Positions 8,872-17,833 of a DNA stretch of 64,000 nucleotides are shown piece by piece; within the stretch, counting starts at the first letter, position 1; each line of letters begins with the position of its first letter. A model generated the notes under the pieces. It was not told the origin of the DNA. It ran no database searches and was given only the letters and a program-made list of their open reading frames with translations. The stretch comes from Lachnospiraceae bacterium (GTDB taxonomy: Bacteria; Bacillota; Clostridia; Lachnospirales; Lachnospiraceae): the NCBI GenBank assembly GCA_900770345.1, contig CAAGKF010000185.1, positions 38,727 through 102,726 of the forward strand. The letters run 5' to 3'. The translations under genes and the position numbers were made by a program.

Positions 8872-10251
8872 TTAAAAGGGAAATTTCATTTTGCCGCCCA
8901 TCAGGCCGCCGAGACCTCCCAGTCCGCCCAGACCTTTGCGCTTTCCGCCCATAAGTCCCGGCATCTGCTTCATCATCTTTTTCATCTGATCGAACTGCTT
9001 TACCAGACGATTAACTTCACTTACATCCACTCCGGCTCCCTTTGCGATCCGCTGTTTTCTCGACGGATTCATAAGGCCCGGATTGGCCCGCTCTTCCTTT
9101 GTCATAGAAAGAATAATGGACTCCACACGGCGCATGGAACGCTCGCCCTCATCCATATCCACGCCGGACAGCTGGCTTCCTACGCCGGGCATCATGGACA
9201 AAATACTTCCCATACCGCCCATCTTTTTGATCTGCTGCATCTGGCTCAAAAAGTCGTTGTAATCAAACTCCGCTTTTTTCAGCTTCTGCGTCAGGGCCTT
9301 CGCCTGTTCTTCATCCACTTCCGCAGCCGCCTTCTCGATCAGAGACTGGATATCGCCCATTCCCAGGATTCTGGAGGCCATACGGTCAGGATAGAACTGT
9401 TCCAGATCGGACAGCTTCTCACCCATACCGATGTACAGGATCGGTTTCCCTGTGACAGCCCGGATAGAAAGAGCCGCGCCGCCTCGTGTATCACCGTCCA
9501 GCTTTGTAAGGATCACGCCGTCAATGCCGATCTTGTCATTAAAGGTACCTGCTACGTTGACAGCATCCTGTCCGGTCATGGCATCAACCACCAGGATTGT
9601 CTGGCATACATTCACAGACGTCTTGATCTCAACCAGCTCATCCATCATACTCTCATCAATATGAAGACGTCCGGCCGTATCCAGAATAACTACATTCATG
9701 CCGTTCCTGGAAGCATGTTCGACAGCTGCTTTCGCAATATCCACAGGTTTTATCTTGTTTCCCATGGAAAATACGGGAACACCTACTCTGTCACCGTTGA
9801 TCTGCAGCTGCTCGATCGCTGCGGGTCGGTATACGTCACAGGCTGCCAGCAGAGGTTTTCTGCCCTTAGCCTTCATCTTTCCGGCAATCTTGGCCGTCGT
9901 GGTCGTCTTGCCGGCTCCCTGAAGACCTGCCATCATAATGACAGTGATCTCATTGGACGGTTTTAAAGCAATCTCTGTAGTTTCAGACCCCATAAGCCGA
10001 ACCAGTTCTTCCGTCACGATCTTGATAACGGTCTGACCAGGTGTCAGACTTCCGAAGACATCTTCGCCTACCGCCCGTTCCTGAACGGAGCTGATAAACT
10101 GCTTGACAACCTTAAAGCTTACATCGGCTTCCAGCAAAGCCATCTTAACTTCTTTCAAAGCCGCCTTTACATCGGCTTCCGTCAGACGTCCCTTGCCGCG
10201 CAGGTTTTTAAATATATTCTGTAATTTGTCGGATAAGCTTTCAAAAGCCAT
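8872..10251 (-). CDS. ffh: Signal recognition particle protein Ffh
   Basis: 459 residues. The NG GTPase domain has GLQGAGKTTTTAKIA (about 108-122), DTAGRLHIDE and TKLDGDTRGGAALS. The C-terminal M domain is Met/Lys/Gly rich and ends in GGLMGGKMKFPF. It binds 4.5S/6S RNA and signal sequences and docks with FtsY, encoded at 45 kb. GGGAGG precedes the ATG. The gene follows ylxM by 27 bp. Confidence 0.97.
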   Translation of the reverse strand: MAFESLSDKLQNIFKNLRGKGRLTEADVKAALKEVKMALLEADVSFKVVKQFISSVQERAVGEDVFGSLTPGQTVIKIVTEELVRLMGSETTEIALKPSNEITVIMMAGLQGAGKTTTTAKIAGKMKAKGRKPLLAACDVYRPAAIEQLQINGDRVGVPVFSMGNKIKPVDIAKAAVEHASRNGMNVVILDTAGRLHIDESMMDELVEIKTSVNVCQTILVVDAMTGQDAVNVAGTFNDKIGIDGVILTKLDGDTRGGAALSIRAVTGKPILYIGMGEKLSDLEQFYPDRMASRILGMGDIQSLIEKAAAEVDEEQAKALTQKLKKAEFDYNDFLSQMQQIKKMGGMGSILSMMPGVGSQLSGVDMDEGERSMRRVESIILSMTKEERANPGLMNPSRKQRIAKGAGVDVSEVNRLVKQFDQMKKMMKQMPGLMGGKRKGLGGLGGLGGLMGGKMKFPF

Positions 10252-10278
10252 GAATACCTCCCAAAGGCTCTGCCGTCG

Positions 10279-10623
10279 CTACAGCGTACCGGTGATCTGC
10301 CCTGACAATTCCCGAATCTGCTCAATCAAAGCCATATCTCTGGTGCCGGCATACTCGTCAGCCAGACTTTCGATCCGTTCCACCATCTCACGGATGGTCA
10401 TGAACTTTGCAACCAGATGAAGCTTTGCTTCATATTCCTCCAGGATTTTGTCACAGCGGCGGATCAGATCATGAACTCCCTGACGGCTGATCCCCTGCTC
10501 TCTTGCGATCTCGCTGGGGGACATATCATTAAAGACTACGTCTTCATATATGCGCCGCTGGTGCTCCGTCAGCAGTTCTCCATAAAAATCATACAGCAAA
10601 CCCTGTTCCACAATCTTTTCCAT
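10279..10623 (-). CDS. ylxM: YlxM/p13-like putative DNA-binding protein (UPF0122)
   Basis: 114 residues resembling region 4 of sigma factors: LTEHQRRIYEDVVFNDMSPS followed by a helix-turn-helix (EIAREQGISRQGVHDLIRRC). YlxM is encoded with ffh across Firmicutes and is thought to assist the SRP pathway. The longest frame starts at 10668, but the ATG at 10623 has AGGTGG five bases upstream and gives the usual N-terminus MEKIVEQGLLYDFYGELL. Confidence 0.92.
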   Translation of the reverse strand: MEKIVEQGLLYDFYGELLTEHQRRIYEDVVFNDMSPSEIAREQGISRQGVHDLIRRCDKILEEYEAKLHLVAKFMTIREMVERIESLADEYAGTRDMALIEQIRELSGQITGTL

Positions 10624-10674
10624 TTCAACCACCTGAGCTATCATACACGATAGAGCCAGAGTTGTCAAGTGTTT

Positions 10675-12183
10675 TTACTTGACGTTTTGAATTTTTTTGA
10701 TTTCATCCAGAGCTTCCTTGTGAAGCACCAGATTTTCCGTAAGAGGATTGATGACAATGCCGTCCTCTCCGGCTATGCGCATGCCTTCCTTCAGGCCAAA
10801 TACCATACAGCTCCATTCTTCCTTGCGGTAAGCCTTCTGGAACTCAGGCCAGTCTGTAAACATGGGAAGAAACAGCTTCTTTCCTTTTGTTTCAATTTTG
10901 GGGAAGCTCATGGTTCCTCCCTGGTTCAGACGGATCACGTTCTCACCCTGAGCCAGTTTTCCTCCCTGATATTTCATTGGTACCAGAAGTCTGCACTTTA
11001 AAAGCTCTCCGATCATAGCCTCCTTCTTGACCTTCAGGTTCTCCTCCCTTTCCGGATAGGTTACAAGCCATCTGGCCTCCTCCAGGAAGGTAGCCACTGC
11101 AAAACGCAGGGACGGATTTGCCACAGGCACTGTCGGCCCCTTGTATTTTTCAAAATCAGGAGCAGGTGACAATGCCTCCCGGTCTACAAGAAACTTGTAG
11201 CCGCCGTTGTCCACCAGAATGCGTTCCATTCCCAGATAGTACATCCAGGAAAACAGGCCGAGACCTCCGGGAAGACCGGAATCCCCTCTTTTGATTTCCT
11301 GTACATGAAGCTTATGGAACTGAGTCTTGTAAAATTCCATGGATTTCTCCGCCAGTTCCCTCCCGGAATATACTTCCGCGGTATTTCCGATAACAAAAGG
11401 CAGATTGGTAGCTTCATCGATCAGTACATATAAGGAAGGAGCTTTTTTCAGTTTACCCAGAATAGCCTCATAAAGAGTTTTTCCCTTTTTCTCATAATCA
11501 GCAATCGGAGACTGGCTGTGGAAATGCTTTAAGGTTCCTAAAAGGAAAATAGCCTCCGGAATTGTCAGCGGATCCAGCATCGGTCCGGTGATCTCCTTCC
11601 GGAACAGGATTCCGGCCAGCTCGCGTTCGCGCTCACGTCCCAATGGTCCGGCAGAAGCCGCCCTGCTTTTCTGTGCTGTCTGCTTTTCCGCAGATTCCTG
11701 CTCTGATTTTTCCGCACCCTCCTGCGCCTGCTCTTCCGGCTTCTTTTCGCCGGTATTTCCCTCTGCTTGCGCAGCCTGAGCCATGGAGACTTCCTCTTCA
11801 GCCTGAGCTTCCTGCTGCTTTTTATATTCCATCAGACGGTCAAGCAGTTCTTCTGTCTCCGGTACCAGAGAACCGTCCACAGGGATCTGTTCCTTCGTCA
11901 CGTTGCCCAGCTTTAAGCCGTAGTGATTGCCGTAGGTTCCCTTATTGTCAGAGGTGGCGATCTTCATCAGCTTGGTTCCCTGTTCAATGCCTTCAATCCG
12001 GCAGCGCAGAACAGGCGTTCCCTCTTCATTCAGGCAGACCGCCATGACGCCCGGTGAAAAACGTCCCCTTTTCAGCCTTCCGGAAGCTACGGCTCCGGCC
12101 TTATCCTTTAATGCGAATGTTTCTTCAATGATGAATTCGAATCCATCCTCCTTATGTTTCTTACCAAATGAAAATAAACCCAT
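10675..12183 (-). CDS. SseB-domain protein with N-terminal beta-barrel-like region
   Basis: 502 residues in three parts. Residues 1-115 resemble an EF-Tu domain-2-like beta barrel (GRLKRGRFSPGVMAVCL, GIEQGTKLMKIA). Residues about 118-170 form a Gln/Glu/Ala-rich linker. Residues about 235-500 carry SseB-type repeats (PSLYVLIDEATNLPFVIGN, KLFLPMFTDWPEFQKAY). SseB domains occur in many Gram-positive cytosolic proteins of unknown function and do not imply type III secretion. It has AGGAGG upstream and lies 26 bp after the reductase gene. No signal peptide or membrane helix is visible. Role unknown. Confidence 0.7.
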   Translation of the reverse strand: MGLFSFGKKHKEDGFEFIIEETFALKDKAGAVASGRLKRGRFSPGVMAVCLNEEGTPVLRCRIEGIEQGTKLMKIATSDNKGTYGNHYGLKLGNVTKEQIPVDGSLVPETEELLDRLMEYKKQQEAQAEEEVSMAQAAQAEGNTGEKKPEEQAQEGAEKSEQESAEKQTAQKSRAASAGPLGRERERELAGILFRKEITGPMLDPLTIPEAIFLLGTLKHFHSQSPIADYEKKGKTLYEAILGKLKKAPSLYVLIDEATNLPFVIGNTAEVYSGRELAEKSMEFYKTQFHKLHVQEIKRGDSGLPGGLGLFSWMYYLGMERILVDNGGYKFLVDREALSPAPDFEKYKGPTVPVANPSLRFAVATFLEEARWLVTYPEREENLKVKKEAMIGELLKCRLLVPMKYQGGKLAQGENVIRLNQGGTMSFPKIETKGKKLFLPMFTDWPEFQKAYRKEEWSCMVFGLKEGMRIAGEDGIVINPLTENLVLHKEALDEIKKIQNVK

Positions 12184-12209
12184 TGTGTCCTCCTGAACTG
12201 TTACAAATT

Positions 12210-13775
12210 CTATGCCAGAAATGCTCCGGCAATTTCCTTTACGCCTTCCGGATGTTTCTCCATCCAGCCTTCAAAATCCATGCCGCTCTCTGTGACGGCT
12301 TTTCCCAGTGTTCTCATAAACTCCGGAATATCCTTCTGCAGGATCACGCCTAAATTTTCCCCCATACGTTCGGATCCCTGTTTGTCGCAGCCGTTATAGT
12401 GAAGCGTGAAGGCAGGAACAGCAACTTTGTCAATCAGCTTCACGCCGCCGTGGAAACCGATGATCCCGGTCTGATGGGTGCCGCAGGAGGACGGGCAGCC
12501 GGAAATATGGATCTGCGGAAGCACGCCGTCTGCAAATCCCTCTTCCTGTTCCATCGCAACCAGGCTGCGCAGCAGTTCCTGAGAATCTCTCACACCCTGC
12601 TGACAGATTGAAGCGCCGATACATGCAACTGATTCCTCAAATAATGTAGCAGCACTGTCATCTGTCGCCTCCAGAACCCTGGCTGCCTCTGCTCCTGTCA
12701 GATTAATGATATATACAGATTCATCAGGAGCAAGACGCAGCTCCGCCTGATCCATCTCACCAATAACATCGTAAAGCTTCCCAAAGAAATCCGGCTTGGG
12801 GCAGCCGCCTACAGGATGATAATGAACACTGAAAAGCCCGGTCTGTTTCTGAGCGGAAACCCTTCTGTCGTCAGGCGCCTCACCGTCAGCTGCCTTGGCT
12901 GCCGGCTCCCCTGACTGTCCCAGCATCTCCTCTGTCAGTGTCAGATCCTCACCGGATGCATATACCGCATCCAGCTTTTCCTGGTAAGCCTTCCTGTAAT
13001 CCTCAGGTCCGCCAAGAACGTCCTGCATATAACGTGTCCTGGCTTTGGCGCGGTTGTCATAATTTCCGTAAGCGCGGAAAGTATCATACATTGCCTGAAT
13101 ATAGTAAAGAATCTGATCCGGTTTTACCGCTTCCGCTACCTTCACACCGAATTTCGGATTATTGCCAAGTCCGCCGGCAGTATATACATCAAAACAGCCG
13201 TCCGGACGGGCCGCAAAGCCCATATCACGGAAGGTGGCATGAGGGATGTTTTCCGGAGAACCGGAAAAGCAGACCTTCAGCTTTCTCGGAAGCTTCGGGC
13301 CTCTGATGTAACCCATCAGGAATTCAGATGCTGCCAGAGCATACGGCATCACGTCAAAATATTCATTTTTCTCCACGCCGGCCAGCGGAGAAGCCATTAC
13401 ATTACGCGGAAAATCTCCGCCGCCGCCTCTGGTAACAATCCCGCAGGATAAGGCTGACACTGACAGATCACAGACAGCTGCTTCCGACAGATTGTGAAGC
13501 TGAACAGTCTGGCAGGTGGTAAAATGCACCTTGCTGATATCATATTTTGCCACAGAATCAGCGATAAATTTCAGTTTTTCCATGTTTATCCGGCCCGCCG
13601 GCATGCGCAGGCGCAGCATGCTGGCCTGTCCGCCTTTCTGAGCATAGCTTCCGAATCCGCCGGAAATTCCCTTATAGGTCTTGGCATCGATCTCTTTTCT
13701 GTAAAATTTTCCGGTTGCTTCCGCAAAATCTTTATAATCTTCCTTCCACTCTTCCGGTTTGATTGCTGTTAACAT
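12210..13775 (-). CDS. Nitrite/sulfite reductase-like sirohaem Fe4S4 protein
   Basis: 521 residues of the ferredoxin-dependent nitrite/sulfite reductase fold. The sirohaem-Fe4S4 ligands are visible as Cys385 and Cys391 (CIGASIC) and Cys427 and Cys431 (CPSSC). Two ferredoxin-like half domains begin near GQASMLRLRMPAGRINMEKL and GLFSVHYHPVGGCPKPD. An Ala/Asp/Glu-rich insert of about 30 residues precedes the second. It could reduce nitrite or sulfite; the substrate cannot be assigned from sequence. Sirohaem synthesis genes lie 9-12 kb away on the same strand. AAAGGAGGA precedes the ATG. The gene follows jetC by 28 bp. Confidence 0.85.
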   Translation of the reverse strand: MLTAIKPEEWKEDYKDFAEATGKFYRKEIDAKTYKGISGGFGSYAQKGGQASMLRLRMPAGRINMEKLKFIADSVAKYDISKVHFTTCQTVQLHNLSEAAVCDLSVSALSCGIVTRGGGGDFPRNVMASPLAGVEKNEYFDVMPYALAASEFLMGYIRGPKLPRKLKVCFSGSPENIPHATFRDMGFAARPDGCFDVYTAGGLGNNPKFGVKVAEAVKPDQILYYIQAMYDTFRAYGNYDNRAKARTRYMQDVLGGPEDYRKAYQEKLDAVYASGEDLTLTEEMLGQSGEPAAKAADGEAPDDRRVSAQKQTGLFSVHYHPVGGCPKPDFFGKLYDVIGEMDQAELRLAPDESVYIINLTGAEAARVLEATDDSAATLFEESVACIGASICQQGVRDSQELLRSLVAMEQEEGFADGVLPQIHISGCPSSCGTHQTGIIGFHGGVKLIDKVAVPAFTLHYNGCDKQGSERMGENLGVILQKDIPEFMRTLGKAVTESGMDFEGWMEKHPEGVKEIAGAFLA

Positions 13776-13803
13776 ATATTTCGTCCTCCTTTAAATGATT
13801 CAT

Positions 13804-16800
13804 TTATCCGTTTTCTTCCCCCAGATCCCGCATCAGTTCTCCAAAGCTCTCCCGCTCAAACTCCTGAATAGAGATGGATTTTTTATTAGGATTGGCAAAA
13901 ACAAAGGTTTTATTGACATTTTCCACATAATTCTGAATTTTATCATTTGTAGCGCTGATGACAGCCTGGAAACCCAGTCCGCGTATCAGTTCAATACAGC
14001 TGGCGACCTTCTCCGCATCCATCTTGGAAAAAGCCTCATCCAGCACTACCAGACGAATAGTCGGATTCTTCCGCACTCCCGGTGACTGACTGATGCGGTA
14101 TGCCTGGGCAAAGCTGGCGAGAAGAGCCACATACAGCGGATTCTGTCCCTCTCCTCCGGAATTTTTCTTGATCATCCGGCTCAGACGGATTTTGATCACC
14201 TCATCCTCATTCTGAATCAGCTGCTGCATATCAAAGGAAAGATAGGTGCGGTAATCCGCGTATTTCTCCATATTCCTCTTTGCCTCCTCCATTTCCTCTG
14301 CCGTCGCGTTTTCCGGTGGGATAAAGATAGAAATCAGCTCATTCATCAGCTCCCCGTAATGATTTTCATGTTCCATGGTAAACAGGTTCAGCTGATTATC
14401 CAGGGTTTTTGCCAGATCCGCCGGATTCACCTCCAGGGCTTCATCCATAAACATATCGTAGAAGCGGCCGTCCGCTCCCCGGTTCCTCCCGATCACAAAC
14501 TGATACTTGTCCTTTCCGAAATCCAGGCGGCTGATGATTCTGTTCAGCTCATCCTTGCGCAGCAGGGCCTCCCTGATGGCACTGCGGATCTTATAGATAA
14601 AATCATCCTTAAAATGCTCCACCGCCGCTCTGGCCTGTTCGGAAGCACGGACACGGTACTGTTCCAGATGATCGCAGGAAAGGGCCTCCAGAAGACGGTC
14701 ATAGGCTTCATTGTCTCTGGCACTCAAAGGGAAATTGCGATTGGGATAAGTCCGCAGATACTCTCCCCGGATACCAAGAAGCTGCTCTCTGGCCTGATTT
14801 CGTTTTATTTCCAGCTGCTGGCATTTAATGCCGTAATTTTCTTTTTCTTTATCGTAACGCGGATGATCTGTCAGAGCCAGATAATCCGTCAGTTCTTTTT
14901 CATACTCCTCCCTCCGGGGAACATTTTCCTCCTGAAAAGCCTTTTCCTGATCAAAAAGAGTCCCCTCCAGCTGTACCGCACTGCCGCGGCAGCGTTCCAG
15001 CTCATGCTTTTTCAAAAGGATCAGCTCCTGCAGACGGTCACGTTCCCGCTTCTTTCCGTCGCACAGCTCTGTCACAGCCCTTCGCTCCTGTTCCAGCTGA
15101 TCCACATTCTGAGCCTTTAACGCCTCCAGCTTTGCAGCAAGGCGTTTTTTATCATGCTGCTTCTCCTGCCAGCTTCGGATATCCTCCAGCCACTGCAGAT
15201 ATTCTCCCGCGTCTCCGGAAAGATATTCCAGCTCCAGTATACGACGGCAATCCTTTAAAATCAACTCCTGAGGCATTTTCTTTTGCTCAATTGCAGCCAG
15301 CTCTCCCTCCAGAAGCCGGATACGTCTGCGAAGACTGTCCTTTCCGATATAAGCATACTTTGTATACTGATCCGGATTAATATACTGCATCCGGAAGGAA
15401 TGGTACAAAAGACAGTCTGGTGTAATGCCCACACGGCAGGTTCTCAGTTCCTCCACGGAACGGCACTTGATCACCTTGCCCAGCAGAAGATTGATATAGG
15501 GGACTAAATAGCCCTCTCTTACTGTAACCTCCTCTGCCAGAGCTCCGTCCATAGCCTCAGACTGATGCCGAAAGATCCGCTCCGTATCAAGCACTGCCAC
15601 ATTGCAGCACTGCTTTTTATCCAGCTCTCCGTAAACAGAAAGAGCCTTCGCGGCATATTTGGGTGAAACCACCAGATTCAGCTTGTTGCTGCCCAGGTAG
15701 CCCTCCACCGCACTGCGCCACTCATCCCTGGGCACATCCAGAAGATCAGCCAGTACATGGACCTCTACACTCTTTCCCGTTTCCTCCAGAAGCCTTCTCT
15801 GGATATAGGACCGTGCGTCCTCCAGATATCTGGGATAGGCTTTGTTTCCGGCCTTCAGCTGTTCCAGTTCTTCCCTTGTCTGGCGCTCCTGCTTTTTCAG
15901 TTCATTCAGCGCTGCCGCTGCCTCCTGGCGCTGCTTTTCCGCGTCAGCCCGCATTCCTTCAAAAGATTTTTTCAGCCGTTCCAGGATCTCCCGCGTAACC
16001 GTGCGGTTTTCAAATCCCTCCAGATCCCACAGCGTCTGGTTGGAGACGATATCCTCTTCCTCCCACTGCTTTAAAGCTGCAGCTGTCTTCTGCCATTTTG
16101 CCTCACTGTGTCCCAGACGCTCCAGAAGCTCATTTAAGGAAGTCAGCTGCTCCTTTAGCTCCTCGTATCCTGTGGAAGCAATACTACGAAGCAGCCGGTC
16201 GCCTTCTTCCGTCAGCTGTCCGATCTGCTCCTCCGCCGCAGCCTTTGCCGCCTCCTGCTGTTCCTCTTCCGAAGAGAGAACAGCCATTTTATCCCGCAGC
16301 GTCCCGATCTGGGCCTTCAGATCAAGAAGGCCCAGCTTTTTTGTAAACCATGTATATTTATCAATACTGTCCTCCAGGGTTTTATACTCACTGAAAGCAT
16401 CCCTGATCTTTTTCAGCTCTTCAATCTCCCGGCAGGTATCCTCGATTTTCCGGCGCATGCGCCCATACTGCATCACGCTCTCCTGCATATCCTCAATATG
16501 AATATCCTGCTCCGTACAGATGTATTCCTTTACAAAATCCTCCAGCCGTATATTCATGCGGAAGGGAATTGCCCTCTTAAACAGAAGAGGGAACTTCTCA
16601 CTGTCCAGCCCTCCCAGGTAGCAGTCATAGAGGACCCGGCGGAAACGCTCATTGTGAGAAGTATAAAAACGCTCCTCCTTCCCGTAATTCGCCTCCAGAT
16701 ACCGCTCTACCTCCTGAATGGACATCGTTCTGGTATCTGTGCGGTAGCCATTTTCCCACAAAGGACCTCTGTGCCAGAAAAAACGGCGGGAAATCTCATT

Positions 16801-17223
16801 TGTCGCGGTTTCCACATCAAAAACAATTCCCACACATTGACATTCTCCGCTGTCCGTCCTCTGCAGCTCCAGCACAATGGTGGATGAAAAATTCCGGTTC
16901 CTCAGATAGGAAAATTCATTGTTTTCACCGATATTGACCATACCCCGCAGATATTCGATCAGGCTCCGGTCCGAATCATCGGCAGCAGCCTTATTGAAAA
17001 ATCCGCGGCCGTCCGTATTGGCGTACAGCACGATCTGCAGTGCGTCGATGACCGTTGATTTGCCGCTGCCGGAATGGCCTGTAAAAAAATTGATCTCCTT
17101 ATGAAAGCTTAAGATTTTCTTTGAGATATAGTGCCAGTTATTCAGACAGATTCTGGTCAGGGCCAGAAAAGGAGAGGCTCCGTCTCCGTTTTGTTCTTTA
17201 CTGCCGGCTGTCATTTCCATCAT
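13804..17223 (-). CDS. jetC: JetC/MksB-like SMC-type ATPase
   Basis: About 1139 residues with SMC/MukB architecture. The Walker A is FTGHSGSGKST (about 47-57), followed by a long region of coiled coil broken by a hinge-like section near 490-610, then the ABC signature NSGGEGQNP (about 1021) and Walker B LVVLDEAFSKMD (about 1058). The first aromatic-rich strand, NWHYISKKILSFHKEINFF, is typical of JetC/MksB. In Wadjet systems this ATPase extrudes DNA loops with kleisin JetA and KITE protein JetB. The frame opens at 17256, but the ATG at 17223 is preceded by GGAGGAAGAGG at the end of jetB. No jetD (TOPRIM nuclease) follows; a reductase gene begins 28 bp downstream. Confidence 0.85.
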   Translation of the reverse strand: MMEMTAGSKEQNGDGASPFLALTRICLNNWHYISKKILSFHKEINFFTGHSGSGKSTVIDALQIVLYANTDGRGFFNKAAADDSDRSLIEYLRGMVNIGENNEFSYLRNRNFSSTIVLELQRTDSGECQCVGIVFDVETATNEISRRFFWHRGPLWENGYRTDTRTMSIQEVERYLEANYGKEERFYTSHNERFRRVLYDCYLGGLDSEKFPLLFKRAIPFRMNIRLEDFVKEYICTEQDIHIEDMQESVMQYGRMRRKIEDTCREIEELKKIRDAFSEYKTLEDSIDKYTWFTKKLGLLDLKAQIGTLRDKMAVLSSEEEQQEAAKAAAEEQIGQLTEEGDRLLRSIASTGYEELKEQLTSLNELLERLGHSEAKWQKTAAALKQWEEEDIVSNQTLWDLEGFENRTVTREILERLKKSFEGMRADAEKQRQEAAAALNELKKQERQTREELEQLKAGNKAYPRYLEDARSYIQRRLLEETGKSVEVHVLADLLDVPRDEWRSAVEGYLGSNKLNLVVSPKYAAKALSVYGELDKKQCCNVAVLDTERIFRHQSEAMDGALAEEVTVREGYLVPYINLLLGKVIKCRSVEELRTCRVGITPDCLLYHSFRMQYINPDQYTKYAYIGKDSLRRRIRLLEGELAAIEQKKMPQELILKDCRRILELEYLSGDAGEYLQWLEDIRSWQEKQHDKKRLAAKLEALKAQNVDQLEQERRAVTELCDGKKRERDRLQELILLKKHELERCRGSAVQLEGTLFDQEKAFQEENVPRREEYEKELTDYLALTDHPRYDKEKENYGIKCQQLEIKRNQAREQLLGIRGEYLRTYPNRNFPLSARDNEAYDRLLEALSCDHLEQYRVRASEQARAAVEHFKDDFIYKIRSAIREALLRKDELNRIISRLDFGKDKYQFVIGRNRGADGRFYDMFMDEALEVNPADLAKTLDNQLNLFTMEHENHYGELMNELISIFIPPENATAEEMEEAKRNMEKYADYRTYLSFDMQQLIQNEDEVIKIRLSRMIKKNSGGEGQNPLYVALLASFAQAYRISQSPGVRKNPTIRLVVLDEAFSKMDAEKVASCIELIRGLGFQAVISATNDKIQNYVENVNKTFVFANPNKKSISIQEFERESFGELMRDLGEENG

Positions 17224-17833
17224 CCTCTTCCTCCTCTCCGCCGTTTTCCTCGTCAAAGGAAGCCAGAAGCTCCCTCACATCATCGCCCATAAGCACCACA
17301 TTGATACAGGGGTAGATAATCAGACGGCTTTCGCTGTTCAGATCCTCCAGAAGATCCAGAGGTTCGATCAGCTGATATTTCTTCAGAAGCGTGATCGTCC
17401 GGCGGATATCCGTGGGGGACGGCTGCTTCCGGAAGAGACGGTAGGTTCCAAGCTTATCGTGTACCTCCCTCAGCGTCGTATAGACATTGACACTGGTGGA
17501 CACCGATTCCATCTGTTCATCATAGATCAGCTTCAGTGCCAGCACATACAATGTAGCAAGTCTGGGCAGTTTATCCCCCACCAGTCCTTCGCCCTGGATA
17601 TAAATGATCCCCATATGGCTGTTTTCCAGCACCGTTACGCCGCTGACAGCAAAATATTCCCGAATAAATTCCAGGTGTCTGCTTAAAATGCGGTAGTCCT
17701 TGTTGTACTGAAAACGGCCGCTTTTTCTGTCATATTTTCGTTCCAGTATATAGGTCTGGCGCAGCAGAAGACGAATGGACTCTGTTACCTCCAGCTGCTC
17801 CTCCTGCATCATGTTGTCATAGTAGGGAATCAT
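17198..17833 (-). CDS. jetB: JetB/MksE-like KITE protein (DUF4194)
   Basis: About 211 residues predicted as tandem winged helices, matching the DUF4194/JetB family: the segment YDEQMESVSTSVNVYTTLREV and the later TDIRRTITLLKKYQLIEPLDLL are characteristic. It should bind the kleisin JetA. The C-terminus is very acidic (FDEENGGEEEEDDGNDSRQ) and overlaps the start of jetC. Its own start overlaps the jetA stop. The ATG at 17833 is seven bases from GGAGG and is preferred to 17839, which would sit on top of the Shine-Dalgarno. Confidence 0.85.
   Translation of the reverse strand: MIPYYDNMMQEEQLEVTESIRLLLRQTYILERKYDRKSGRFQYNKDYRILSRHLEFIREYFAVSGVTVLENSHMGIIYIQGEGLVGDKLPRLATLYVLALKLIYDEQMESVSTSVNVYTTLREVHDKLGTYRLFRKQPSPTDIRRTITLLKKYQLIEPLDLLEDLNSESRLIIYPCINVVLMGDDVRELLASFDEENGGEEEEDDGNDSRQ

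Noticed and set aside
14359..15120. 253-codon plus-strand frame inside jetC
   Set aside because: Antisense to a well-supported ATPase coiled-coil region. Its composition is explained by the reverse of Glu/Lys/Leu codons.
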